Source: JBPOHE01 sp052035915
GTDB taxonomy: Bacteria; Pseudomonadota; Gammaproteobacteria; Chromatiales; Chromatiaceae
Direction: 5' to 3'
Assembly: GCA_052035915.1 (NCBI GenBank)
Contig: JBPOHE010000127.1
Span: forward strand, 1-64,000
Length of the DNA: 64,000 bases
The notes beneath the pieces are model-generated. The model was not told where the DNA came from and did not search any database. It saw only the letters and a list, made by a program, of their open reading frames with translations. Of the stretch, positions 1 to 7,753 are shown piece after piece (position 1 is the first letter of the stretch; every line of letters starts with the position of its first letter). A program made the translations under genes and the position numbers.

Positions 1-99
1 GCGTCAAAGTTTACCTAAAACTGATAGGTGGTGAGGGGTGCTCTATCACCGCCTGGAAGCGATATACTTATCGGTTCCAAGATCGAAAACGAACAAACC

Positions 100-1269
100 A
101 TGGGTGTCCTTTCGGCTGCTGGCAAACGACGAAAACCGCCTGAGATCCCCCCCTCAGGAGCGGCAACGGGCAGTTCGGGCCATCCCCGGGAAACCACCAA
201 CTCAGCCCTTTCCCCCTCGGCACAGAGAAGGCTGAATCTCTTTCACCGCTGGGCCGTGAAGCTGGAGTGGCGGCTCATACGTGGTACTTTCTGCCTCTGT
301 CGCATCCCTCTGCTGCGCCTGCTGCACCGCGACCTCACCGCCACCCTGCGTATGCTGAACCCCGACTCGGACAACAGGATCGGCTTCAGTCTCGACCTCA
401 GCACCCCCTACTTCCATCTGCCGGTAGAGATGGACCAGAGTCAGATCGGCCACCTGGATGATGGCCACCAATTCCAGCCCGCCGCCTTCAGATTTTTTGA
501 CTGGCATTCCTGGCGCCACATCGAGGGCAAGATCCGCTGGCACGGGGAGCGAGAGGTTGTGGTGCGGGAGGAACAGGTGACACTGGTACAGGGGTTCGAA
601 TACCGGATCGAAACCCCGTCGGCCAATATCGGCCATCTGGGGCTGCGATTGGTGGAAGGCGTCGAAGGCCGGGTCCGGGTCCTGGTAGGCGAGGAACTCA
701 TGGCGATGAAGTTCGAGCCGGTCTACTGGATGCTGGAACCGCGCCAGGGGCGTTACCAGATCGTGCCCATCCTGGACGACGCCCTCATGGTACTCATCGT
801 CTCTCTCTCCGAACTCGGCAGCGAGCAGCCCGGCATCTACCGTTGCGCCGTCGAGCACCTCTGGAAGTGGGTGCTGTACCGCTACGGGGCCAAGTGTCCG
901 GAACGCCACCTGCTGGAGTTTCTGCGTTATGTGAGGCAATGGGCCCCTTTGGGCCTGGAACCGCTGTTTCAGGGCCTCAAAGAGATACTCGACCGCCTAC
1001 AGCTCGCCGACAAGGAGCGGATCCTGTTCGAGTTCTACGCCGACAATTGGGGCGTCGGGAACAATCCCCGAGGGCGGCTACTGGCCGTCAGGCTGCTGGA
1101 GGCCATGGGGACGGACAAGGCCTATGTCGCCCTCCTGACCATTCACACCCATGTCGAGAATCAGGGCCTGCCAGCGGAAGAATTGGCCCTGATCCGTCGC
1201 TCTCTGACCAAAGTCGAGGCACGGCTTCCGGGGGCCGACCAGAACAACAGCCCGGAATTCCTGGCTTGA
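100..1269 (+). CDS. Unknown protein, about 389 aa
   Basis: I do not recognise the family. The reading frame is open from a GTG at 28, but the first 24 codons look like non-coding sequence, so the ATG at 100 is the preferred start; neither has a strong ribosome binding site. The first 50 residues are Pro/Ser/Arg rich and look disordered. The rest is a soluble, mixed alpha/beta protein rich in Trp and charged residues, with a helical C-terminal third. No signal peptide or transmembrane segment is evident. It lies alone on the plus strand at the window edge, so its upstream neighbour is unseen. Codon usage and length support a real gene; function cannot be assigned. Confidence 0.6.
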   Translation: MGVLSAAGKRRKPPEIPPSGAATGSSGHPRETTNSALSPSAQRRLNLFHRWAVKLEWRLIRGTFCLCRIPLLRLLHRDLTATLRMLNPDSDNRIGFSLDLSTPYFHLPVEMDQSQIGHLDDGHQFQPAAFRFFDWHSWRHIEGKIRWHGEREVVVREEQVTLVQGFEYRIETPSANIGHLGLRLVEGVEGRVRVLVGEELMAMKFEPVYWMLEPRQGRYQIVPILDDALMVLIVSLSELGSEQPGIYRCAVEHLWKWVLYRYGAKCPERHLLEFLRYVRQWAPLGLEPLFQGLKEILDRLQLADKERILFEFYADNWGVGNNPRGRLLAVRLLEAMGTDKAYVALLTIHTHVENQGLPAEELALIRRSLTKVEARLPGADQNNSPEFLA

Positions 1270-1996
1270 AGGCCATGAACATCCGCTAGCAGCTAGGATT
1301 GGCCCTATCCGACTCAACCTTAGCTGTCGAAACCACAGCCGAATCGGCGGTTTCACCTCAACCCACCCTTGAGACCATCATTCTGAGCGCCGAGAGGAAT
1401 CTTGAAACCAGGCTTTCTCCCCCCCGCTCCCTTCCGCGGTTCGGAACAGGGTCAATCGCATCAGAGAAGGCGTCATGGTTGCTCCCCGCTGTCTATCGAC
1501 GCTTCCGGGCACAGGCTCGTTGGTGTGGCTTTCTGTTCTCTAAATGAGAACGATAAAATCATACATTCGTTTATTGTTCTCTGAATAAGAACAGAAACCA
1601 GCCGGTTCCGGTCCATGCCCGGAGCCATCAAGGCTCATACCAATTTCTGCCGGCCCGTCTCTCAGCGGCGAATACGGGGACGTCCGCCGCCATGGGGCGA
1701 TAAGAAATGCGGTCGAGCCTGTGGCGAAACAGGGCCATGACCCGTCTCAGTGCAGGATTACCCACCAACCCGACCACGAACCGGCGGCCACGCCGAGATA
1801 TCCACGGTCGATGGTCCGCGATCAACAGGACTCGACCCGGGGTAAAAGATACAATGAGGCCCATATCAAACCCAGGCACATCACTTTGATCGGGACGAAC
1901 CACCCTTTCCAATGCCTCTTTTGTACCGGCTGACCAATCCACAATCCCGTTCTCGGTTTTGATTGAATCCATTCCTTATCCAAGAGTGAGACAACA
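1270..1996. other. Intergenic region with one dyad repeat, no convincing gene
   Basis: This 727-bp gap contains dyad element copy 1 (1503-1623). A 114-codon minus-strand frame (1628-1972) exists beside it, but it has no recognisable domain and its 3' end runs to the edge of the repeat, so I do not call it a gene. No tRNA, terminator or clear promoter was seen. Confidence 0.5.
1503..1623. repeat. Dispersed dyad element, copy 1
   Basis: Outer arms TTCCGGGCA (1503-1511) and TGCCCGGA (1616-1623) enclose two 17-bp dyads: GTTCTC-N5-GAGAAC at 1535-1551 and GTTCT-N7-AGAAC at 1576-1592. Dyad starts are 41 bp apart and the spacer is AT rich. Same architecture as the copies near 15.7, 27.4, 40.0, 46.2 and 55.2 kb. 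Confidence 0.85.
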
Positions 1997-3598
1997 ATGA
2001 CAGCGACCAGCTATGATGAGATTCCCTATACCTCGAAGGTTATCGGCTATTCACAGCCTTATAAGCTGGCAACCGTCGCCCGCCTGTTCGGTTTGCAAAC
2101 CCCTTCAGTAGAAACTTGTCGTGTACTGGAGATCGGTTGTGCCGCTGGTATCAATCTCATCGCCATGGCCGAGGCCTCGCCAAAGGCCACATTCATCGGT
2201 ATCGACCTCTCCGCGCGACAGATCAATGAAGGTCTCGACACCATAGCGCAATTGGGTCTCGACAACATCAAGCTGCGACAAATGGATATTATGGAATCAT
2301 CCCAGGAACTTGGGATGTTCGATTACATCATCGTTCACGGAATCTATTCCTGGGTCCCGGATGCCGTCCAGGACAAGATCCTGGAGATCTGCCACGACAA
2401 TCTCTCGCCGAAGGGTGTGGCTTATGTAAGTTACAACACCTATCCCGGCTGGCATGTCCAGGGCATGGTAAGACAGATGATGCTTTACCATACTCAACAA
2501 TTCGGCGGGAGCGCGCAGCAGATAGAACAGGCCAAGGCGCTATTGAAATTCCTGGTCGATGCCACCCGGGAACTCACCGACCTACCCGGCACAGAGTATA
2601 AATTCTATACCGAATCCCTCAGATCCACGCTGGATCTGATCCAGAAAATCAATGACGACGCCTATCTGTTTCACGAGTATCTGGAAGAAAACAACACCCC
2701 CATTTTCTTCCATCAGTTCGTTGAACGCGCCATGCGCCATCAACTCATGTATCTGGGCGATCTGGCTGTTGGGACCATGCTGGCCTCCCAATTTCCACCC
2801 GCCATCATGGAAAAGCTGAAATTGTTCGAAAACGACATCGTCCGCCAAGAACAATTCATGGATTTTTTACGTAATCGCACTTTTCGCCGTACTCTCCTCT
2901 GCCACCAGGATATACAGCTTACCCGCATGTTGCAGCCGGAGACCATCACCGACTTGCATGTACTCTCCAATCTCCTCCCGGCAGCCCCAATTCAGGATAT
3001 CCGATCGACAACACGGGAAAAATTCGTGGATCCGGAGGGCAAGGATATTTTGGTAACAGCCAGTCCGGCCATCAAAGCCGCCCTACTCCAGCTCGGCCTT
3101 CGATTTCCGCAGAGCCTTCATTTTCCCGATCTCTTGAACCAGGTCATGAGTCTGATCTCAACCCAAGATACATCATCCGAATCGAACGAGAGGATCCAAG
3201 CCCAACAGGCAATCGCCAAAATCCTGCTCAAGCTTTATGTCAACGGTCAGATACTGCTCTCGCCGGTCAGCTTCAGGCCCGTTGCCGCCATCAGCGAGTA
3301 TCCTGTCGCCACTCCCCTGGCTCGGCTGCAAGCCAGCCAAGGTAAACACTCCTTGGCCTCAGCGTTATTCGAGAACGTTTCCCTGCCACCTCTTGCCCAT
3401 TTCTTGCTCCCGCTTCTGGATGGCCAGCATAACCTTGACTCCTTGGTCGATGCCGTAATGGATGCCTTGAAACAAGGCAGATTGCATTTCGACAGCATCC
3501 CGCGAGAGATGTCCGATGAACAATTCCGCGCCTCTCTCAGCCTTGCCGTCAAAAAGGCCCTGTTAATTCCGCTCAGATTGGGACTCCTGGTGAAATAA
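1997..3598 (+). CDS. SAM-dependent methyltransferase with methyltransferase regulatory domain
   Basis: 533-aa cytoplasmic protein. Residues 40-150 form a class I Rossmann methyltransferase core: motif I VLEIGCAAG at 43-51, an acidic residue ending strand 2 in FIGIDLS, and a post-motif region FDYIIVHG. The segment after residue about 150, with the YNTYPGW signature, matches the methyltransferase-regulatory domain, and the C-terminal 200 residues match the tail found in PKMT-like protein lysine methyltransferases (known from rickettsial enzymes that methylate outer-membrane protein). The predicted reaction is SAM-dependent methyl transfer, probably to protein lysines; the substrate is unknown. 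It is a single gene, flanked by repeats. The ATG follows the run gagacaaca, with no strong Shine-Dalgarno. Family assignment is firm, substrate is inference. Confidence 0.85.
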   Translation: MTATSYDEIPYTSKVIGYSQPYKLATVARLFGLQTPSVETCRVLEIGCAAGINLIAMAEASPKATFIGIDLSARQINEGLDTIAQLGLDNIKLRQMDIMESSQELGMFDYIIVHGIYSWVPDAVQDKILEICHDNLSPKGVAYVSYNTYPGWHVQGMVRQMMLYHTQQFGGSAQQIEQAKALLKFLVDATRELTDLPGTEYKFYTESLRSTLDLIQKINDDAYLFHEYLEENNTPIFFHQFVERAMRHQLMYLGDLAVGTMLASQFPPAIMEKLKLFENDIVRQEQFMDFLRNRTFRRTLLCHQDIQLTRMLQPETITDLHVLSNLLPAAPIQDIRSTTREKFVDPEGKDILVTASPAIKAALLQLGLRFPQSLHFPDLLNQVMSLISTQDTSSESNERIQAQQAIAKILLKLYVNGQILLSPVSFRPVAAISEYPVATPLARLQASQGKHSLASALFENVSLPPLAHFLLPLLDGQHNLDSLVDAVMDALKQGRLHFDSIPREMSDEQFRASLSLAVKKALLIPLRLGLLVK

Positions 3599-3775
3599 CT
3601 TCCCAGCCGCTTCTATACACAGATCCAATGGCGCGGATTCTATTGAGCGGGCTCGCGAGAGCCTGTCTCTCGTGGGGGCGAAGCTTCGGAGTATCGAAAA
3701 CAGCCGTCGTGTCCGACTTTCTATAGATATGCGGCAACAGGAAACTGTTGGTTCTGTCCCATCGGCGGCCAACTC

Positions 3776-3813
3776 CGTCGCCAATAGCGGCAGGGGGTTG
3801 CCGCTCCGCGACT
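3776..3813. repeat. Short repeat, left bracket of hicBA
   Basis: About 38 bp beginning cgtcgccaatagcggca, with an internal palindrome GCGGCA...TGCCGC. A near-identical copy begins at 4456, and a related unit lies at about 5567-5593. The two close copies flank the hicB-hicA pair in direct orientation. Confidence 0.75.
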
Positions 3814-3876
3814 AGAAGTTGAATAATCAAGGTGGGTCAATATTTCAATTCTTTATCTAAATTGCGGTGGACAGCA

Positions 3877-4107
3877 ATGGAACACATTGTCAGCCTACAT
3901 ATCGAAAAACTGCAGGAGGGGGTGTACTTGGCCACCTCGGAGGAAGTCCCAGGGCTTGTGGCCCAGGGGCGGACCCTCACCGAGACGCTGGAAATCGCCC
4001 GGGATGTGGCCAAGAAGCTCTTGGAGGCACAGACTGAACGCCAAGGAAGGATCAAGCTCAAGAGCGCCGAGAACTCCTTCGATTACCCACTGGTGGTGAG
4101 CCATTAA
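3877..4107 (+). CDS. hicB: HicB-family antitoxin
   Basis: 76-aa antitoxin of a type II toxin-antitoxin pair. It has the compact HicB (UPF0150) fold: a short strand with YLATSEEVPGL, the GRTLTETLEIARD helix and a C-terminal strand. It is a short form without an obvious C-terminal DNA-binding extension. The frame is open upstream from 3832, but the ATG at 3877 starts directly at the conserved first beta strand. It is 3 nt upstream of hicA, so the pair is co-transcribed in the order antitoxin-toxin, the reverse of the classical hicA-hicB arrangement. In the family, HicB binds and neutralises HicA and often represses the operon. Direct repeats bracket the pair. Confidence 0.9.
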   Translation: MEHIVSLHIEKLQEGVYLATSEEVPGLVAQGRTLTETLEIARDVAKKLLEAQTERQGRIKLKSAENSFDYPLVVSH

Positions 4108-4110
4108 TAG

Positions 4111-4335
4111 ATGGGGCGATTGGCTGGCTTCAGATATCGCGAGATCGTCAAGCGACTGAAACAGTCTGGATTCGTCTTTGATCGCCAAGCCGCCGGCAGC
4201 CATGAAATCTGGTACAACCCCCTCACAAATCGCTATACCACCCTTCCCAATCACCCTGGTGAACTACCGGAGGGGACGCTTCGAGCGGTTTTGAAACAAG
4301 CTGGCATCGAGGTGGATGATTTTTTCAACCGGTAG
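4111..4335 (+). CDS. hicA: HicA-family mRNA interferase toxin
   Basis: 74-aa toxin with a dsRBD-like fold. It shows the family pattern: an N-terminal helix with REIVKRLKQSGF, then a strand carrying the catalytic histidine in GSHEIW (His31), then LPNHPGELPEGTLRAVLKQAGI and a final helix. HicA enzymes cleave mRNA independently of ribosomes or in a translation-linked way and are held inactive by HicB. The start codon is 3 nt after the hicB stop. Nothing essential appears missing, so the toxin is probably functional. Confidence 0.92.
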   Translation: MGRLAGFRYREIVKRLKQSGFVFDRQAAGSHEIWYNPLTNRYTTLPNHPGELPEGTLRAVLKQAGIEVDDFFNR

Positions 4336-4455
4336 GCCGCTAAGGGGTCGTGCCAGCGCCTTTACGAGTATCGAGCCAACATCGTACTCTCGCCCGCTTG
4401 CCGGGTCAGGAGCCACGAACGCCTTTGGGTTGGGAGGGGGAAGTGAATGATAAAG

Positions 4456-4493
4456 CGTCGCCAATAGCGGCAATGGGTTGCCGTTCTACGACT
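4456..4493. repeat. Short repeat, right bracket of hicBA
   Basis: Second direct copy of the 3776 repeat (cgtcgccaatagcggca followed by a TGCCG arm), with only a few mismatches over about 38 bp. It overlaps the last codons and stop of the minus-strand glycosyltransferase ending at 4486, so the repeat supplies that gene's 3' end. Confidence 0.75.
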
Positions 4494-5448
4494 CCCCGTT
4501 CGGCTCTCGCCCTGCATCACTATAGATCTGCTGCGCCCGGTTGGCCGAGAAGGCCAAAAAGGGCAACGCCTGGGGGGGAATCTCACCGAAGAGGATGGGT
4601 GACTTCCGGGCATGCTGGAAAGGGTGCCCGGTGAGACGGCGATACTGCCCCTCCCATTCCGACCAGCGCCGTTCGTTTTCATCCTGGGCGATACTGGTGG
4701 AAACCCCGCCGTGTAATTGGTGAAAACTGCCTTCACCGGGAAGTACCACGAGTTGGGAGTCAGTCCGGCTGACGGCGCGATAATAAAAATCCAGGTTCAC
4801 CAAACCACCGCCGGGGAGATCGAAACGCTCGTCAAACCCATGCAATTCCTGAAAGCTGCGACGTCGAAGAAAAATCGCGTTGCTCTCGGCCATGGGAGCC
4901 AGACAACCATCACGGCACGACAAAGCCGGCACCCCGATATCGAACAAGCGATAGCCGTCTTCCGGCCAGCGGATTTCTGCCAGGAGACGATCCTCCACTT
5001 CTTGGTTATAGCCCTTCTGGACGGCCCGCTGTTGGGGTTCGCTCCCGAGATGCCATCCAGGCACCGCGACCACAGGATCAGGGAAGGCCATGAAAACGCT
5101 CATCACCTGCCTGATCACCCCTGGTGTGAGCAATCTGGCTCCATCGATGATGAATCCCAGAATGTCCCCCTTCGCCATCCTCGCCCCCAGATTCAGGGCA
5201 TAGGCCGGGGAAGGAGGCGCCTCGGCGATTCTATGACAACGGATAGCCTGACTGGAGCGGCAGAGTCGATGCTCGAATGGCGGCAATGAACCGTTGTCCA
5301 TGAGCAGGACTTCATAGCTTCGATCATCCGACAGCCGCCGCTGGTAACCAGGGGTCAGAGACAACAGGGTCCGCGGCAGTTCCCGCGGCATGTTGTAGGC
5401 AATGACAATGACGGACAGTCTGGGTGAACGAAAAAACACTTCGGGCAA
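4486..5448 (-). CDS. Family 2 glycosyltransferase
   Basis: 320-aa GT-A type enzyme expected to transfer a sugar from a nucleotide-activated donor. An N-terminal strand SVIVIAYN (about residues 12-19) and VLLMDNGS (about 48-55) form the donor-binding Rossmann part; GDILGFIIDGARLL carries the metal-binding acidic position; a later segment ESNAIFLRRRSF...GFDERFDLPGGG fits the acceptor/catalytic loop. No membrane segments are seen. Neighbouring sulfotransferase and repeats suggest a glycan-modification island. The acceptor is unknown. The 3' end lies in a repeat unit, so the extreme C-terminus may be recently altered. Confidence 0.85.
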   Translation of the reverse strand: MPEVFFRSPRLSVIVIAYNMPRELPRTLLSLTPGYQRRLSDDRSYEVLLMDNGSLPPFEHRLCRSSQAIRCHRIAEAPPSPAYALNLGARMAKGDILGFIIDGARLLTPGVIRQVMSVFMAFPDPVVAVPGWHLGSEPQQRAVQKGYNQEVEDRLLAEIRWPEDGYRLFDIGVPALSCRDGCLAPMAESNAIFLRRRSFQELHGFDERFDLPGGGLVNLDFYYRAVSRTDSQLVVLPGEGSFHQLHGGVSTSIAQDENERRWSEWEGQYRRLTGHPFQHARKSPILFGEIPPQALPFLAFSANRAQQIYSDAGREPNGES

Positions 5449-5471
5449 TTTCCGAAAATTCTTACCAATTC

Positions 5472-5593
5472 GTAGGTCGGCATTCCCATGCCGACGGCTG
5501 ATCCATCAACCAATGGCTACCAACTTGTAGGTCGGCATTCCCATGCCGACAACGGATCCCTCAACCAATGGCGGCAAAGGGTTGCCGCCCTAC
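5472..5593. repeat. Tandem short intergenic repeats
   Basis: Two units of gtaggtcggcattccc followed by atgccgac start at 5472 and 5527, 55 bp apart; each contains GTCGGCAT...ATGCCGAC and can form a hairpin. They are followed by a caatggcggcaaagggttgccgcc palindrome (about 5567-5593) related to the hicBA-flanking repeats. Confidence 0.75.
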
Positions 5594-5616
5594 AGTTGAG
5601 GAAGGGAAACAACACT

Positions 5617-6312
5617 TCAGCACGCGATATGATCACAAAGTCTGAGGTACAACCCGAGCAAGGAGGGTGGAAGTTCGGCCTCGGATAACTCCCGCTGATG
5701 CCTCAACTCATCATCGAAGAAGGCGGATGGTCCCGTCCACTCTATCCCAAGCCGCTTGAACAGCGCCCGCACAGCCTCCAGATAGGCCGCCGAAGGCTGA
5801 TCGTAACAAACCAGGGGGATACCTTCATTCTCGACGAGGGCAAGCAATTTCTGGTTGTAGATGTCCCATAAGGCGAGGCTCTGATCGAAGTCGATCCCAC
5901 CTCGAGTCACCAGGGAACGCGCCACCGCCAGAGGATGGCGAAAGGTGCCGACACACACCAACTCGGGCAGGGCCTCACGCCACCCTTCCAGGGTCAGGAG
6001 GGTACGCGGGTCCTTGAAGGCCCAGGGTTCATGACCACGAAACCGGGCAATGATCGCGTCCCGTCTGGCGCGCATCTCCTCCGTCCAGATACAGGCCCGG
6101 GCCGGAGGACGGTCCCAGGCCCCCTGATTATAGGCCAGTACGTCATTATTCAGCCCGACGATCTCATTGTGTTCCTGATTGCCCTTGGTGTTGTGCGGAT
6201 TCCATTTGGAGACCTCGCCAAGATAGATCCCGGCCTCCTCCAGCAGGCCGGTGAGGCAGGAAGTGCCGCTCCGATGCATGCCGAGCACGGCCAGAAACCG
6301 AGGTGGCGACAT
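5617..6312 (-). CDS. Sulfotransferase-family protein
   Basis: 231-aa protein of the PAPS-dependent sulfotransferase family. The 5'-phosphosulfate loop GMHRSGTS lies at about residues 11-18, and the 3'-phosphate-binding motif appears as TFRHPLAVARSL; WAFKDPR precedes it. The predicted reaction is sulfate transfer from PAPS to a hydroxyl of a glycan or other acceptor. The frame is open further upstream to 6408, but that extension would translate the repeat at 6374-6460, so the ATG at 6312 is chosen. The neighbouring glycosyltransferase and the sulfotransferase domain at 22.6-24.9 kb suggest sulfated polysaccharide. Small relative to many family members but motifs are intact. Confidence 0.85.
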   Translation of the reverse strand: MSPPRFLAVLGMHRSGTSCLTGLLEEAGIYLGEVSKWNPHNTKGNQEHNEIVGLNNDVLAYNQGAWDRPPARACIWTEEMRARRDAIIARFRGHEPWAFKDPRTLLTLEGWREALPELVCVGTFRHPLAVARSLVTRGGIDFDQSLALWDIYNQKLLALVENEGIPLVCYDQPSAAYLEAVRALFKRLGIEWTGPSAFFDDELRHQRELSEAELPPSLLGLYLRLCDHIAC

Positions 6313-6373
6313 CAGATCAAACCCCGTTGGAGTTTCACCATACCAATTCCCATTCGATCTTATTCTTGATCTT

Positions 6374-6460
6374 GTAGGCTGGGTTGCCGCGCAGCGAAAA
6401 CCCAGCATGGAAATGTTGAAGATGCTGGGTTTCGGCGCAAAGTGCCTCGACCCAGCCTAC
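6374..6460. repeat. GTAGGCTGGGT palindromic repeat
   Basis: Opens with gtaggctgggt and closes with acccagcctac, with internal aaacccagcat / atgctgggttt arms. It lies upstream of the sulfotransferase start. A related element lies at 15803-15889. Confidence 0.8.
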
Positions 6461-6477
6461 GAACCGTTACTCCGCTC

Positions 6478-6593
6478 GTTCCCAAGGTCCTCCTTGGGAA
6501 GGGTTGTGGCGAAGTCCCAGCTTCGCGTCGACATGGGCAAGCAAGAGCTTGCAAAACAGAGTTCCCAAGCTTGAGCTTGGGAACCAGCGAAAC
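6478..6593. repeat. GTTCCCAAG palindromic repeat
   Basis: Contains gttcccaagg...ccttgggaa near its left end and gttcccaagc...gcttgggaac near its right end, with agcttcgcg and gcaagagcttgc segments between. It resembles non-coding palindromic repeats common in gammaproteobacterial intergenic regions. No gene is visible in 6313-6685 beyond these repeats. Confidence 0.7.
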
Positions 6594-6599
6594 TGAGCC

Positions 6600-6673
6600 G
6601 TAGGTTGGGCTGCACGAAGGGAAGCCCAACATCTTGGATAATTGTTGGGCAAACTACGTTTTGCCCAACCTAC
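6600..6673. repeat. GTAGGTTGGGC palindromic repeat, complete copy
   Basis: Opens GTAGGTTGGGC (6600-6610), closes GCCCAACCTAC (6663-6673), with an inner GCCCAACA / TGTTGGGC pair. This is a complete copy in the reverse orientation to those at 10841, 11583 and 13086, and it defines the family consensus. Confidence 0.85.
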
Positions 6674-6685
6674 AACTACGAACTG

Positions 6686-7669
6686 TTACTTTGGCGCTCC
6701 CTGGCTCCCCGCCTGGGCGCGAATCTCATTCATGCGCTGACTATACATGGAGCTATCGATCCCCATGGGCGGAGGAGCCATCTGCTTGATCGCGGCTTGG
6801 TTCCACACCACCTTATCCGGTTGCACCTCATATTTCCGCTCCCGCTTGGCCAGCTCTTCTTTCATATAGCGATCGCGCAGCTTGGCTAGGATACTGGACC
6901 TTACCCTTTCGTAGGGGACCTCCTTCTCAGCGGTCTTCTGCTCCAAGCGGATGATATGGTAGCCATACCTGGTGGTGACGACCTCGCTGATCTCCCCCGG
7001 TTTGAGGGCAAAGGCCGCATCGGCGAACTCCGGCACCAACTGGGTGCGTGTCGCCCAACCGATCACCCCGCCAAGCCTGGCGGTTTTTTCATCTTCCGAA
7101 AACTCCCTGGCCAGGCGCACGAAATCCTGGGTCTTGCGCGCCATGGCCAAAACTTCCTTGGCCTTCTCCGCCTTGGTGTTACGTTCGGCGATACAGTCGC
7201 AACTCACGCAGTCGCACAGCAGCTTGAACAGGATGTGCGAGGCATAGATGCGCCCCTCGTCCATATACTCGTTACGATGCGCGTCGTAATAATCCCGCGC
7301 CGCCGGTTCTAGGTCCGGGGGCGTGATGTCTTTATGTTCTTGCTTGATCAGCGCATCGGCCAGGATCGCCTGCCTGGCGGCCGAGAGGGCGTTGGTCACC
7401 TCTGGGGTCTTGTCCAATCCCCTTCGCTCCGCTTCCTTCGCCATGGCCTTGGACTTCAGCAGACGAGCGGCGATACCCACGAGATCCTGTTCCGAAGGGG
7501 CGGTGGCCCCGCTCTTCGTCGGTGCCTGACGGGCCACCTCATCGGCCAGCTCCTGGCGGGTCAGGGTCAGATCACCGGCGGACGCCACGATCTCATTTTC
7601 CTCCGCCGCCTGAGTGCTGGCGATCACGCCCAAGCAGAGGAAGATACCTGGAATCAGTCCACGCAACAT
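6686..7669 (-). CDS. Exported parvulin-type peptidyl-prolyl isomerase with Cys-rich insert (cassette 1)
   Basis: 327-aa periplasmic foldase. A signal peptide covers residues 1-21 (cleavage near STQA-AEEN). A SurA/PrsA-like helical N-domain (about 25-135) precedes a PpiC domain (about 140-255) with the typical ASHILFK start, GGVIGWATR core and GYHIIRLE end. An insertion in the PpiC domain carries Cys152, Cys154, Cys157 and Cys159 (pattern CxCxxCxC), absent from the paralogue at 28246; metal binding or disulfide formation is possible. The ATG at 7669 has a good GGAGG site. It follows the 720-aa exported protein on the same strand, separated by a terminator hairpin, suggesting partial read-through. 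It probably folds that protein. Confidence 0.88.
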   Translation of the reverse strand: MLRGLIPGIFLCLGVIASTQAAEENEIVASAGDLTLTRQELADEVARQAPTKSGATAPSEQDLVGIAARLLKSKAMAKEAERRGLDKTPEVTNALSAARQAILADALIKQEHKDITPPDLEPAARDYYDAHRNEYMDEGRIYASHILFKLLCDCVSCDCIAERNTKAEKAKEVLAMARKTQDFVRLAREFSEDEKTARLGGVIGWATRTQLVPEFADAAFALKPGEISEVVTTRYGYHIIRLEQKTAEKEVPYERVRSSILAKLRDRYMKEELAKRERKYEVQPDKVVWNQAAIKQMAPPPMGIDSSMYSQRMNEIRAQAGSQGAPK

Positions 7670-7681
7670 GCTGCCTCCAAA

Positions 7682-7711
7682 ATAAAAAAGCCGGCTGCCA
7701 AGCAGCCGGCT
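7682..7711 (-). terminator. Rho-independent terminator between exported protein and foldase
   Basis: Perfect stem AGCCGGCTGC (7689-7698) / GCAGCCGGCT (7702-7711) with a 3-nt loop, followed on the minus strand by a T run. It lies 43 bp after the 7754 stop and 13 bp before the foldase start, so it should set a lower foldase level. Confidence 0.9.
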
Positions 7712-7753
7712 GAGTTAACGCGAGATCGCTATTACTACTTCGTCAGCGACGAA

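Noticed and set aside
1535..1551. Dyads as LexA-type SOS boxes
   Set aside because: The half-sites are GTTCTC...GAGAAC, opposite in polarity to GAAC...GTTC boxes, always occur in pairs and are not tied to DNA-repair genes.
1628..1972. 114-codon minus-strand frame
   Set aside because: No recognisable domain, weak start and end at the edge of a repeat; could be chance in GC-rich DNA.
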